DNA from: MKUN01 sp964481425
GTDB lineage: Bacteria; Bacteroidota; Bacteroidia; Chitinophagales; Chitinophagaceae
NCBI GenBank assembly: GCA_964481425.1
Contig: CAYZTM010000008.1
Coordinates: 1-64,000 of the forward strand
Direction: 5' to 3'
Length of the DNA stretch: 64,000 bases
The notes under the pieces are model-generated. The model was given only the letters and a program-made list of their open reading frames with translations. It was not told where the DNA came from and made no database searches. Of the stretch, positions 7,077 to 16,409 are shown piece after piece (positions within the stretch are counted from its first letter, which is position 1; each line of letters starts with the position of its first letter). The position numbers and the translations under genes were made by a program.

Positions 7077-7925
7077 ATGAGCTTCCTTAATAATTTCTTC
7101 AGCAGCAGGAATAAAAATCCCTACGGGGAAATGGCCTTTACAGATCACATTGAAGATCTGCGTTGGCATATCATCCGCTCACTCGTGGTCATCATTGTGG
7201 CGGCCATATTTGTATTCATCAATGTTGAGTGGATTTTCCAGCACATCATACTTGGCCCGGCGCAACCCGATTTTATAGCTTATCAATGGTTTTGCTGGCT
7301 GGCAAAGGTCATGCATATAGATGCCCTCTGCCTTGATAAGATATCCATCAAATTTCAGAATACCGAGCTGGCCGGTCAGTTCGTGATGGCGCTCTCCACA
7401 TCCATGATGTTGGGTTTCATCATTGCCTTCCCTTACATACTTTGGGAATTATGGAAGTTCATCAAGCCTGCCCTTAAGCCCAACGAGGTGCGCTATGCAC
7501 GTAGCTTTGTGTTTTGGGGCTCACTCCTGTTTTTTGTGGGGGTGCTTTTCTCATATTACATCATCGCGCCTTATACGCTCAACTTCTTTGGTAGCTACTC
7601 CCTAAGTCCCTCTTTCCAGAACATCATTACCATGGATAACTATTACGATACCATGAATGACCTGATCCTGGGTATGGGTGTCGTTTTTGAATTGCCGATA
7701 GTGGTGTACTTCCTTTCAAGGCTGGGCATCCTCACCCCAAAGCTCATGCGCGATAAGCGGCGCTACGCTGCTATCATTCTCCTGTTGCTGGCCGAGGTTA
7801 TCACCCCGCCCGACTGGTTCAGTTGTTTCATCGTGTTCATACCTTTGTATATACTCTTCGAGATATCGGTGCTCATCAGTGAGCGTGCTGCAAAAGAGCG
7901 CAAGCGTAAACAATCAATGGAATAA
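7077..7925 (+). CDS. tatC: Sec-independent (twin-arginine) translocase subunit TatC
   Basis: A 282-residue integral membrane protein that forms the receptor core of the Tat pathway for folded proteins. The conserved N-terminal cytoplasmic motif is present as MAFTDHIEDLRWHIIRSL, followed by six hydrophobic segments (~33-52, ~103-125, ~142-165, ~200-220, ~236-252, ~254-272). The region between the first two segments is expanded compared with proteobacterial TatC, as is usual in Bacteroidota. The start ATG at 7077 begins MSFLNNFF. rpiB follows 12 bp after the stop, so the two are probably co-transcribed. No tatA/tatB is in the window. Confidence 0.93.
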   Translation: MSFLNNFFSSRNKNPYGEMAFTDHIEDLRWHIIRSLVVIIVAAIFVFINVEWIFQHIILGPAQPDFIAYQWFCWLAKVMHIDALCLDKISIKFQNTELAGQFVMALSTSMMLGFIIAFPYILWELWKFIKPALKPNEVRYARSFVFWGSLLFFVGVLFSYYIIAPYTLNFFGSYSLSPSFQNIITMDNYYDTMNDLILGMGVVFELPIVVYFLSRLGILTPKLMRDKRRYAAIILLLLAEVITPPDWFSCFIVFIPLYILFEISVLISERAAKERKRKQSME

Positions 7926-7937
7926 AACAATAACGTC

Positions 7938-8390
7938 ATGGATACTGTCTTCAATAAACAATTACCCCTTGCTATCGGTTGCGATCATGCCGGTTACGAT
8001 CTGAAAGAAACACTCAAGAACGTGTTGGAAGCTGCCGGCTGGAGAGTGGTGGATAAAGGTACCTTTGGAAAAGACAGTGTTGATTATCCCGATTATGCAC
8101 ATCCCGTTGCAGAGATGATAGCAAGCGGTGCCTCATCGGTAGGCATACTGATATGTGGCAGCGCCATAGGCGTATCCATAACAGCCAACAGGCACAAGGG
8201 CGTGCGTGCAGCCGTATGTTGGAACGAAGAGGTGGCAGCACTCGCCCGCCAGCACAACAATGCTAATATTATTTGCCTGCCTGCCCGTTTCATTACAGCC
8301 CAGCAGGCCGAGCAATTTATCAATATATTCCTTACTACTCAATTTGAAGGTGGCCGCCACGAGCGCAGGGTAGAAAAAATGGAATGCTGA
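7938..8390 (+). CDS. rpiB: Ribose-5-phosphate isomerase B
   Basis: A 150-residue enzyme that interconverts ribose 5-phosphate and ribulose 5-phosphate in the pentose phosphate pathway. It has the RpiB/LacAB fold signatures: GCDHAGYDLKETL near the N-terminus, the catalytic-Cys motif GILICGSAIGVSI (RpiB usually has CGSGIG or CGTGIG), NRHKGVRAAVCWN and the C-terminal RHERRVEKM. Length is normal for the family. It lies 12 bp after tatC and converges on asd. Confidence 0.93.
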   Translation: MDTVFNKQLPLAIGCDHAGYDLKETLKNVLEAAGWRVVDKGTFGKDSVDYPDYAHPVAEMIASGASSVGILICGSAIGVSITANRHKGVRAAVCWNEEVAALARQHNNANIICLPARFITAQQAEQFINIFLTTQFEGGRHERRVEKMEC

Positions 8391-8428
8391 TGTGATCTTC
8401 ACATGTCGCACTCTATCACATTGTCGTA

Positions 8429-9421
8429 TTAGTTTATCCAGCCCTGGTTGTGCAGGTATTTGGCAATTTGCACTGCATTGGTGGCAGCACCCTTACGCAA
8501 GTTATCCGACACGATCCAGCAGTTGAGTGTATTGGGTTGAGAATAATCCCTTCTTATCCTGCCAACAAATACTTCATCCTTACCGGCAGCATCTATCGGG
8601 GTAGGATAGGCATTCATGGCCGGGTTGTCCACAACGACGATCCCTGAAGTGTTCGACAGCATCTCGCGCACCACGTTCTCATCAAAATCTTTTTCCAGTT
8701 CTATATTCACACTTTCGCTATGGCCGCCTATTACCGGTACCCTTACAGTAGTTGCTGTTACTTTTACATTATAGTCATCGAGTATCTTGCAGGTCTCATT
8801 CACCATTTTCATCTCCTCTTTGGTATAGCCGTTATCGGTGAAGCTGTCTATATGCGGCAGTACATTCAGGTCGATGGGATGCGGGTACACCCCGAAGCCC
8901 TTACCACCTGCACGTTCGTCCAGCAGTTCGCGTACTGCCTTCTGCCCTGTACCCGTCACCGACTGGTAGGTGCTGACCACTACACGCTTGATACCATAAT
9001 GTTTGTGCAAGGGCTGCAATACCATCACCATCTGTATAGTAGAGCAGTTGGGGTTGGCAATGATGAGGTCTTCTTTAGTGAGCACATGCCCGTTCACTTC
9101 CGGTACTACCAGTTTCTTGTCAGGGTGCATGCGCCATGCCGAAGAGTTGTCGATTACATAACAACCGATCTCTGCAAATTTTGGTGCCAGCTCAAGCGAT
9201 GTGCTACCACCTGCCGAGAAGAGTGCCAGCGTGGGCTTTTGGGCCAGCGCCTCATCGGCAGTAACCACAGCGTACTCTTTATTCTTAAAAACGATCTTGC
9301 TCCCTGCAGAGCGTTCAGACGCTACAGGTATCAGCTCACTTACGGGAAAATTACGTTCGTCGAGGATACGCAACATGGTACTGCCTACCAATCCTGTTGC
9401 TCCTACTACGGCTACTTTCAT
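8429..9421 (-). CDS. asd: Aspartate-semialdehyde dehydrogenase
   Basis: A 330-residue NADPH-dependent enzyme that reduces L-aspartyl-4-phosphate to L-aspartate 4-semialdehyde, the branch point to lysine/diaminopimelate, threonine and methionine. Visible are the nucleotide-binding start VAVVGATGLVGSTMLRIL, the active-site cysteine in NPNCSTIQMV, the GTGQKAVREL stretch and the substrate-binding GGHSESVNIE near residue 245. Length is standard. A TAnnTTTG -7 box lies 20 bp upstream. The lysine-branch gene lysA is also in this window, 17 kb away. Confidence 0.95.
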   Translation of the reverse strand: MKVAVVGATGLVGSTMLRILDERNFPVSELIPVASERSAGSKIVFKNKEYAVVTADEALAQKPTLALFSAGGSTSLELAPKFAEIGCYVIDNSSAWRMHPDKKLVVPEVNGHVLTKEDLIIANPNCSTIQMVMVLQPLHKHYGIKRVVVSTYQSVTGTGQKAVRELLDERAGGKGFGVYPHPIDLNVLPHIDSFTDNGYTKEEMKMVNETCKILDDYNVKVTATTVRVPVIGGHSESVNIELEKDFDENVVREMLSNTSGIVVVDNPAMNAYPTPIDAAGKDEVFVGRIRRDYSQPNTLNCWIVSDNLRKGAATNAVQIAKYLHNQGWIN

Positions 9422-9440
9422 TATATACCGGTTTTCGCCC

Positions 9441-9448
9441 GCAAAAGT
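9441..9448 (-). promoter_or_regulatory. -7 promoter box of asd
   Basis: Minus-strand TACTTTTG matches the Bacteroidota TAnnTTTG element; a TTTTG lies about 22 bp further upstream as a possible -33 box. Confidence 0.5.
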
Positions 9449-9483
9449 AGGTAATGAAGGATAAAGTTGAACAAAAGAAAAAC

Positions 9484-11175
9484 TTAAGGTTGGCGCAATA
9501 TCCTGAAAGACTGCGATCCGCCCCCGGATTTTACCTGCAGCATATATACGCCGGCCGGCAAAGCAGAGACCGGAAATTGTGCTTGACCTGATCGGATATG
9601 CATAGGTACCATCACCATTCGGCCCATCATATCGTACATACTGAAGGAAGCATCTTTGATATTTTCGGGCAGTTGCACGTTAATAATGTTTGTTGAGGGG
9701 TTAGGGTATACCAGGCAATCTGCCAGCCCTGCCGGGACATTACCGACACCTGTGTTAACGATGCTCAGCTTCGCAACAAAGATGTCGCCTGTATTATTGA
9801 TGGCATGGTTCTCCGCAGTATCGTTGCCGAAGAATGAGTACTGGCCATCGAAGTCACCGGCTATATACATATCACCGGCGCCATGTACATTGCAGGAGAA
9901 CGCATGGTCGTTACCGGCGCCACCGGCACTTTTAGCGAAGAAACTATTCCACTGGTCATCGAAGCCAATGGAAAAGACATCAGTGTTGCCATTACTGGTG
10001 TGGTTGTACATTGTAAAGGTATCAATGGATATCGAGTCGCCGGCAAAGTAGCCTGTGAGAAACACACGGCCCCCTACATTCTGATCGAGGGTAACACCAG
10101 CTATATCGTCTTTATCGCTACCTGCACGCATGGCATGTTTTACATTGCCACTGCTGTCATATTGTACCAGGTAGATATCGAGTGTATTGTTGTTTGCATT
10201 GCTGAGGGTAGCTGTATCGAATTGTACGGATGGGCCGGTGAAGCTACCGGATATGTACACGTCTTCGGCAGGGTCAATGGCCGCAGCGGCCCATTTGCCA
10301 TTGTTGCCTGTATTGCCCACCGAACGGCGAGCCCAAATAGCATTACCTGCCGTATCGTATTTAACGAGAAAGGTGTTGAAATTGCTGTTGGCATTATTGA
10401 GCGTAAGTGTGCCAAAATCTGCCGAGGTGCCGGAGAAATAACCGGTAACATATACATGCCCGTAACCACTGCTGCCTATGCTTACACTGTTGGCACCATC
10501 TGCACCACTGCCGCCGCCATTCTTAGCCCATACCACGTTGCCGCTGCTATTATACTTCACAAGGAAAGCATCGAATGTATCGAGGCCAAGGTTATTGAGT
10601 GTGGTGCTGCCGAAGGTGATGTTTGTGCCCTTATACTCGCCGGCCACGTAGCAATTGCCCCATACATCGGCCGCTACGGAGCGGCCTGCAGAACTGTTGC
10701 TTTCCACGGCATTCTTAGCCCATACCACGTTACCGCTGTTATCGTACTTCACTACGAACATGCCACCATTGGTGGCGCTGGTAAGTGCGACCGTATCGAA
10801 GGTAATGGAGGGCCCCGTATAGATACCGGTCACATATACACCGCTTGCCATAGGGTCGAGGGCTACACCTAGTGCGCGGCTGTCGTTGCAGGCCGAGGAG
10901 CTCCTGGCCCAGATGACATTGCCGAGGTAATCGTAATGTGCAATGAACATATTGCGGGTGCCGGTAAGCGGCAAAGTAAAACTACCGAAGCTTGCAGATG
11001 CGCTCATGAAGTCGCCTACCACGAAGGTGTTGCCTGCAAGGTCGCTTACCGATTGTCCGCCGATGGTTTCGGTAGCACTGCCCCCGGCATCTTTTGCCCA
11101 TGTCCAATCCCATACCTGGGCCTTTGCAGTGATAGTGGCCAGGAATAAAAACAGTATGCCGGTAAGGTATCTCAT
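9484..11175 (-). CDS. SBBP-type beta-propeller protein with T9SS type A sorting domain
   Basis: About 563 residues. I chose the ATG at 11175, which gives a clean signal peptide (MRYLTGILFLFLATITAKA), rather than the upstream frame start at 11271. Residues ~25-470 hold roughly eight repeats of ~55 residues with the pattern FLVKYDSSGNVVWAK, then GxxxVxVTGYFSG and a FxTLTLNN strand. This is the SBBP (seven-bladed beta-propeller) pattern found in many Bacteroidota surface proteins. A C-terminal sorting domain (~490-563) starts CLVYPNPSTNIINV and ends in LPAGVYMLQVKSG and SFRILRQP. It is a predicted secreted or cell-surface protein of unknown ligand. It is transcribed away from the ABC exporter gene. 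Confidence 0.82.
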   Translation of the reverse strand: MRYLTGILFLFLATITAKAQVWDWTWAKDAGGSATETIGGQSVSDLAGNTFVVGDFMSASASFGSFTLPLTGTRNMFIAHYDYLGNVIWARSSSACNDSRALGVALDPMASGVYVTGIYTGPSITFDTVALTSATNGGMFVVKYDNSGNVVWAKNAVESNSSAGRSVAADVWGNCYVAGEYKGTNITFGSTTLNNLGLDTFDAFLVKYNSSGNVVWAKNGGGSGADGANSVSIGSSGYGHVYVTGYFSGTSADFGTLTLNNANSNFNTFLVKYDTAGNAIWARRSVGNTGNNGKWAAAAIDPAEDVYISGSFTGPSVQFDTATLSNANNNTLDIYLVQYDSSGNVKHAMRAGSDKDDIAGVTLDQNVGGRVFLTGYFAGDSISIDTFTMYNHTSNGNTDVFSIGFDDQWNSFFAKSAGGAGNDHAFSCNVHGAGDMYIAGDFDGQYSFFGNDTAENHAINNTGDIFVAKLSIVNTGVGNVPAGLADCLVYPNPSTNIINVQLPENIKDASFSMYDMMGRMVMVPMHIRSGQAQFPVSALPAGVYMLQVKSGGGSQSFRILRQP

Positions 11176-11271
11176 ATACAATGTTCTTGATTCTTCGTAA
11201 GCTGACCTGCAATTTATGAATAATAAAATTCTATTCTCAAAAAGGGTAGTATTTACCGACATTTGCAGCAT

Positions 11272-13023
11272 ATGAAGAACCTCTCAGCGCTGAATAAATA
11301 TTTTGTAAAGTATAAGTGGAGGCTGCTGCTGGGGATCATCTTCGTTACTGCATCGAATGTGTTTACCGTGATACAGCCTGATGTGGTGCGGCAGGTGCTG
11401 GACCGTGTGCAGGAGAACATGCAAAAACATATACCGGTGGACCGCTGGTACATCATCAGTATGGGGCTGCTGCTGCTGGGCCTGGCCATTATGCGTGGCA
11501 TATTCATGTTCTTCATGCGGCAGACCATCATCGTAATGTCGCGGCATATCGAGTTCGACCAGAAGAATGAGATATTTAACCATTACCAGCAGCTACATAC
11601 GCATTTTTTCAAAAGCCATTTTACAGGCGACATGATGAACCGCCTGTCGGAAGATGTATCGCGTGTGCGGATGTACACAGGCCCGGCCATTATGTACAGT
11701 GCCAACCTAGTAGCCCTTACGGTGCTTTGCTTGTGGTATATGTTCCGCGTGAATGTGATGCTGACAGTATATGTGATCGCGCCGCTGCCCTTTCTTGCTT
11801 TGTCGGTGTACCTGGTGAACAGCCTCATCTACAGGAAGAGCGAGAAGATACAAGCGCAGTTATCGGGGCTTACCTCAACCGCACAGGAGTCGTATTCAGG
11901 TATAAGGGTGATCAAGTCGTTCGTACAGGAGCGGAATATGATGCGCTTCTTTAACGATACATCGGAGGAATACCGCAAGAGCTCCATCAATCTCTCGATG
12001 ACAGAGGCTATATACTTCCCCACCATTACGCTATTCGTTGGCCTGAGCTTCCTGAGCACGGTGCTCATAGGCGGATACCTTGCTATACACGGTAAGGGGG
12101 TTACGATAGGCAATATCGCCCAGTTCATATTATATATTAACCTGCTTATGTTCCCTATATCGAGCATAGGCTGGGTGGCCTCGATGGTGCAGCGGGCCAA
12201 TGCCTCACAAAAGCGCATCAACGAGTTCCTGCACACAGTGCCCGAGATACAGAGCCCAGTGGATGCCCTGCACCACGAGATAAAGGGCGATGTACGCTTT
12301 AAGGATATGAGCTTTACCTACCCGCATACCGGTATTATGGCATTGCGTCATTTTTCATTGCATGTGCAGCCGGGGCAAAAGGTGGCCGTTATTGGGAAAA
12401 CGGGCTCGGGAAAATCGACCATTGCACATATGCTGCTGCGCATGTATGATGCGCAGGAAGGGGATGTGCTGATAGATGATATACCTGTGCGCCGGTACGA
12501 CCTGAAAGAACTGAGAAAACAAATTGCCTACGCACCACAGGAGGCCTTCCTGTTCTCGGATACGGTATTCAATAATATCAAATTCGGGAATGATGCGGCG
12601 ACGGAAGCGGAAGTAAAGGAGGCCGCCCGTCTGGCTGACCTGGACAAGGATATAGCGGGCTTTGCCAAAGGTTATGAGACCGTGATAGGTGAACGTGGGG
12701 TTATGCTATCGGGCGGACAGAAACAGCGTATGGTACTGGCCCGTGCCCTGCTGAAGAACAGCAATATACTGGTATTGGACGAATCGCTATCGGCAGTAGA
12801 TACACAAACAGAAAAGAATATACTGGACAACCTTCAGGGCTACCTTAAAGATAAGACCACCATCGTTATAACCCACCGCATATTCACCAGCTGGCAGTTC
12901 GATAAGATCATTGTACTGGACAATGGGCAAATAACCGAAGAAGGTACCCATGATGAACTGATGGCCCTCAATGGCAGCTACGCCAAACTATTTCAACACC
13001 AGACAGAAACGAACAGTAAATAA
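11272..13023 (+). CDS. ABC exporter, fused permease and ATPase (MsbA/MDR type)
   Basis: About 583 residues; a half-transporter that works as a homodimer or heterodimer. The permease domain (~1-310) has six membrane segments, the first around 17-37. The nucleotide-binding domain (~335-575) shows Walker A GKTGSGKSTIAHM, Q-loop APQEAFLF, signature LSGGQKQRMVLARALL, Walker B ILVLDESLSAVD and H-loop ITHRIF. I start it at ATG 11272; a TTG at 11263 is also in frame. ACATTTG ends 6 bp before the ATG, a one-mismatch TAnnTTTG box that would give a very short leader. The substrate cannot be told from sequence; relatives export lipids or drugs. Confidence 0.92.
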   Translation: MKNLSALNKYFVKYKWRLLLGIIFVTASNVFTVIQPDVVRQVLDRVQENMQKHIPVDRWYIISMGLLLLGLAIMRGIFMFFMRQTIIVMSRHIEFDQKNEIFNHYQQLHTHFFKSHFTGDMMNRLSEDVSRVRMYTGPAIMYSANLVALTVLCLWYMFRVNVMLTVYVIAPLPFLALSVYLVNSLIYRKSEKIQAQLSGLTSTAQESYSGIRVIKSFVQERNMMRFFNDTSEEYRKSSINLSMTEAIYFPTITLFVGLSFLSTVLIGGYLAIHGKGVTIGNIAQFILYINLLMFPISSIGWVASMVQRANASQKRINEFLHTVPEIQSPVDALHHEIKGDVRFKDMSFTYPHTGIMALRHFSLHVQPGQKVAVIGKTGSGKSTIAHMLLRMYDAQEGDVLIDDIPVRRYDLKELRKQIAYAPQEAFLFSDTVFNNIKFGNDAATEAEVKEAARLADLDKDIAGFAKGYETVIGERGVMLSGGQKQRMVLARALLKNSNILVLDESLSAVDTQTEKNILDNLQGYLKDKTTIVITHRIFTSWQFDKIIVLDNGQITEEGTHDELMALNGSYAKLFQHQTETNSK

Positions 13024-13225
13024 TTATTATAAATTAATTATCGTATTCAATGTTGTTTATAATAAAATGTTTTACACATTTTTTATGAAGAAATTCATGA
13101 AAAATATCCTAAAATTGCTATAAATAGAGAAAAAGACTTTGTATCTTTCGGATAGTTTGTTCCCCTTCCCACCCTGAATTGACAATTAATTAACATTCAA
13201 CAATTTATAAACTAACAAAGATCGT
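13024..13225. other. AT-rich intergenic region before the adhesin array
   Basis: About 200 AT-rich bases. TATCTTTC at 13142-13149 is a one-mismatch match to the TAnnTTTG -7 box and could drive the adhesin gene at 13226. Nothing else is visible. Confidence 0.4.
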
Positions 13226-16200
13226 ATGAAGCACCCCTACTTGAAATTCAGGCCGTTTACTATGTTAAAGGCGCTGCCCGGAGGCAGGCCAAGGGCCATG
13301 TTAAAGCTAGTTTCTTTGGTAAGCCTGATGTGTTGCTTGCAATATCATGCATCGGCCATTGCAGTGTATATGGAGGACCATGATCCATGGGGATATGCCC
13401 AGAACCAGGTCTGCATGAACAATGTTTTTGGTGCAGGCAACTGGGTACAATATAATTATAGTACGCCTGCGGCAACCATCTTCAATGGTGCAACTAGTTT
13501 TGTAATGATGGAGGGTGGTGAAAATAATGATACTTACCTGGCTGCCTACATGCTTGCCAACCAGGCGACAATAGAAAGCTGGGTTAACAGCGGTGGACGT
13601 TTGTTTATCAATTCGGCACCATGGAATAATGGTAACCAGAACTGGGGTTTCGGCGGTACTACCCTGATATATCCCGGTGAAGCAGCCAATGTAAGTACAT
13701 CCGTGCCCGGCAATCAAATATTTACCGGACCTTACACGCCAACCGCCACCAGCTATACCGGCAGTTGGTTTGCACATGCGTGGATAAGCGGTACCGGGCT
13801 TACATCACTATTATATAATAGCGACTATGCGCCGGATGCACAACCTGTACTGGCTTACAAGGCATGGGGGGCAGGTGTGGTATTTTTTGGCGGCTGTACA
13901 CAACCTAACTTCTGGACCCCCAATACCGAAGCCGTCAACCTGTGGCAGAACATATTCAGTTATGTGAACACTATTAATACTAACTGTCTGAATGTCACCG
14001 GTTGCCCTGGCAATATAACTGTATATGCAGATGCTAATAACTGCAATGCAGTGGTAAATTTCACACCACCCAGCGGAGTAAATGTTTGTAATGGCGGAAC
14101 TCCTGTGGACACCTTCTTTTACAGTGGGGGTATTGTGAACTATACGGTACCTGCAGGTGTGACCACGTTGCACATGCGTGCTATAGGCGCACAGGGTGGT
14201 AACAATGGCGGCCTTGGCGCCGACATGCAGGGCGACTTTGCCGTGACGCCGGGTGATGTGCTGCAGATACTTGTAGGACAACAAGGACAAACGGATTTTA
14301 TTACTTGTGGTACCTGGTTCGGCGCCGGTGGTGGCGGCGGTAGCTTTATTGCTACCAATGCAAATGTACCTCTTTTGGTAGCCGGCGGTGGCGGTGGTAA
14401 TCTTTGCACCCCGAATGCAGGAATGGACGCTAATACAGGTACAAACGGTTTCGATGGTAATAGCCCGGCCTATCCGGCAAGTTATGGAATAGGTGGGGCC
14501 GGAGGAAATGGTGCAACGCAAGGCGGCGCACATGCAGGTAATGGCGGCGGTTTTTATACTGACGGCCAGGATGGTTATTGCGGTATAGGTGGAAAGGCTT
14601 TTATAAATGGTGGTGCCGGTGGCGTGGGTTGCAGGGGTAATGGCGGCTTTGGCGGTGGCGCATCCGGCGGCAGCGCCGGTGGCGGCGGCGGCGGTGGCTA
14701 CAGTGGTGGTGGTGGTTCCTACCACTTCCCCGGTAATGGCGGCGGCGGCGGTTCCTACAACGCAGGCAGCAATCAGACCAATGCGCTGAGCACCGGTACA
14801 GGCGATGGTATGGTGATCATAGGTAGTGACGCTATAACAACAACATTGATAGCAGGTCTTCCTCCCGGCTCTACCTTCCCGATAGGGACCACTACAGAGA
14901 CCTACCGCATAACAGATACCAGCGGCGATACGCTCTACTGCACCTTTAATGTAATTGTAAGCGATACAGCCACACCTACTTTAGCCTGCCCTAGCAACCT
15001 GGTGACCTGTAACAATGTGGTGACCGGTATAGCGCCAACGGTAACAGGTACAAATGCCTGCAGCATGGTGAGCTACACGCTGACCGGTGCTACCAGCGGC
15101 AGCGGAGCGAACGATGCCAGTGGCGTAACCTTCAACCAGGGTACTACCAATGTGAAATATGTGGTAACGAATGCCAATGGCAATGCGGACAGCTGCAACT
15201 TCAACGTAACGGTGAACTCGCCTACAGGCATACTTGCGGGCAACACGGTATCGCCGGAGAACACCAACTACTACGTGATCAACCCGGCAGACATACGCTA
15301 TACCGACTGCGACCTGATCGCAACAATAGTACCATCTGGCGGTAACCCCGTGAACGGGAATACGAACTTCAAAGTGACCCTGGGCAATACCCCGCCGACC
15401 TTTAACGGTCAGCCCTATGTACAAAGGCACTTTGATATAGAACCATCGAACAACGCAGGCAGCGCGACAGCAACCATAACGCTGTATGCCTACCAGTATG
15501 AATTTGACAACTACAACAACGTAGCCGTGCCCATGGGCCTGCCCCCGCTACCCAGCGGCGGTGTGGATAATGGTAATGTGAGGATTACACAGTTCCACGG
15601 TGTAGGTACAGCCCCCGGCAACTACCCTGGTCCTGAAGAACTGATCACCCCGACGGTGAGCTGGAACGCAACCTACAACTACTGGGAAATGACATTCCCC
15701 GTTACGGGCTTCAGCGGTTTCTACATCCATACGGCCTACGGTCACCCGCTGGCCATAGGCATCAGCGATATCAGCGCAGTGAACAAAGGGACGAAGAACA
15801 GGGTGGACTGGAAGACAGCCACCGAAGACAGGGGCGATATGATGACACTGGAACGCAGTGCAGACGGTGCGAACTTCAACAGGATAGCCGATATAGCCAC
15901 GCATGGCAAAGCCTCGGACTACACCTACTGGGATGAAACACCGGTACAGGGCGTTAACTATTACAGGGTGAAAGTAACAGCAGCCTCGGGCAACATTGCC
16001 TATACGAAGATCGTTACGGCTACAGTTAAGGCACAAACCGGCCAGCTGGCGATAACAGCCATACCAAACCCTGTTAAGGACAAGGTGACGGTGAGCATCT
16101 ACGGCAGCAGCAGCGAGAGCGGCACAGTAGAAGTGATGGACCCGACCGGCAAGCGCCTGCTGCAGTACACTACGGAGGACAACAGCGCAGTGATAGATAT

Positions 16201-16282
16201 GAGCGGCCTGCCATCGGGCATCTACTTCATCCGCTATACGGATGAGCAAGGCTCGGTAAGCACACGCATCAATAAGCAATAG
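13226..16282 (+). CDS. Giant glycine-rich/HYR adhesin-like T9SS protein 1
   Basis: A 1,018-residue predicted secreted protein. An N-terminal signal segment (~25-44) follows a long basic n-region. Residues ~45-255 form a domain (VYMEDHDPWG..., SGGRLFINSAPW, GVVFFGGCT) shared with the next gene and resembling class I amidotransferase-like or ThuA-like folds without an obvious catalytic triad. A HYR domain starts at ~258 (CPGNITVYADANNCNAVVNF) but is interrupted at ~290-535 by a glycine-rich insert (VPAGVTTLHMRAIGAQGG, many GGGGG runs, GDGMVIIG), then resumes (AGLPPGSTFPIGTTTETY). A second HYR-like unit, the ~170-residue RYTDCDL/RHFDIEP/GFSGFYIHT module (~670-840), an FN3-like domain (NRVDWKTATEDRG..., YYRVKV) and a type A sorting domain (IPNPVKDKVTV ... 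SGIYFIRYT) complete it. Positions 14996-16209 are base-for-base identical to 18147-19360. Confidence 0.82.
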   Translation: MKHPYLKFRPFTMLKALPGGRPRAMLKLVSLVSLMCCLQYHASAIAVYMEDHDPWGYAQNQVCMNNVFGAGNWVQYNYSTPAATIFNGATSFVMMEGGENNDTYLAAYMLANQATIESWVNSGGRLFINSAPWNNGNQNWGFGGTTLIYPGEAANVSTSVPGNQIFTGPYTPTATSYTGSWFAHAWISGTGLTSLLYNSDYAPDAQPVLAYKAWGAGVVFFGGCTQPNFWTPNTEAVNLWQNIFSYVNTINTNCLNVTGCPGNITVYADANNCNAVVNFTPPSGVNVCNGGTPVDTFFYSGGIVNYTVPAGVTTLHMRAIGAQGGNNGGLGADMQGDFAVTPGDVLQILVGQQGQTDFITCGTWFGAGGGGGSFIATNANVPLLVAGGGGGNLCTPNAGMDANTGTNGFDGNSPAYPASYGIGGAGGNGATQGGAHAGNGGGFYTDGQDGYCGIGGKAFINGGAGGVGCRGNGGFGGGASGGSAGGGGGGGYSGGGGSYHFPGNGGGGGSYNAGSNQTNALSTGTGDGMVIIGSDAITTTLIAGLPPGSTFPIGTTTETYRITDTSGDTLYCTFNVIVSDTATPTLACPSNLVTCNNVVTGIAPTVTGTNACSMVSYTLTGATSGSGANDASGVTFNQGTTNVKYVVTNANGNADSCNFNVTVNSPTGILAGNTVSPENTNYYVINPADIRYTDCDLIATIVPSGGNPVNGNTNFKVTLGNTPPTFNGQPYVQRHFDIEPSNNAGSATATITLYAYQYEFDNYNNVAVPMGLPPLPSGGVDNGNVRITQFHGVGTAPGNYPGPEELITPTVSWNATYNYWEMTFPVTGFSGFYIHTAYGHPLAIGISDISAVNKGTKNRVDWKTATEDRGDMMTLERSADGANFNRIADIATHGKASDYTYWDETPVQGVNYYRVKVTAASGNIAYTKIVTATVKAQTGQLAITAIPNPVKDKVTVSIYGSSSESGTVEVMDPTGKRLLQYTTEDNSAVIDMSGLPSGIYFIRYTDEQGSVSTRINKQ
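14996..16209 (+). repeat. 1,214-bp identical repeat, copy 1
   Basis: Identical, including every third codon position I compared, to 18147-19360 (offset 3,151 bp). The flanks diverge abruptly at 14992-14995 and at 16210. It encodes the second HYR-like unit, the DCDL/HFDIEP module, the FN3-like domain and most of the sorting domain. Confidence 0.85.
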
Positions 16283-16303
16283 CGAAAACAAGGAATAACA
16301 ATA

Positions 16304-16346
16304 AGAGACCGGGTACGGCGATAAGCTATACCCGGTCTCTTTTTTT
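16304..16346 (+). terminator. Rho-independent terminator after adhesin gene 1
   Basis: Perfect 12-bp stem AGAGACCGGGTA (16304-16315) with TACCCGGTCTCT (16329-16340), followed by six T. Confidence 0.9.
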
Positions 16347-16381
16347 ACAAATACGAATTATGAAAAAGATAAACTTATAGC

Positions 16382-16389
16382 TACCTTTG
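16382..16389 (+). promoter_or_regulatory. -7 promoter box of adhesin gene 2
   Basis: TACCTTTG matches TAnnTTTG, 20 bp before the ATG at 16410 and just after the preceding terminator, so this gene probably has its own promoter. Confidence 0.55.
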
Positions 16390-16409
16390 CCATAGCAAAC
16401 ACAGATCAT

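Noticed and set aside
9883..10872. 329-codon open frame antisense to the SBBP-repeat gene
   Set aside because: Shadow of the repeated sense frame; no start context or recognisable domain.
13811..14725. 304-codon antisense frame rich in Thr and Ala
   Set aside because: Mirror of the glycine-rich codons (GGT/GGC read as ACC/GCC) of the sense gene.
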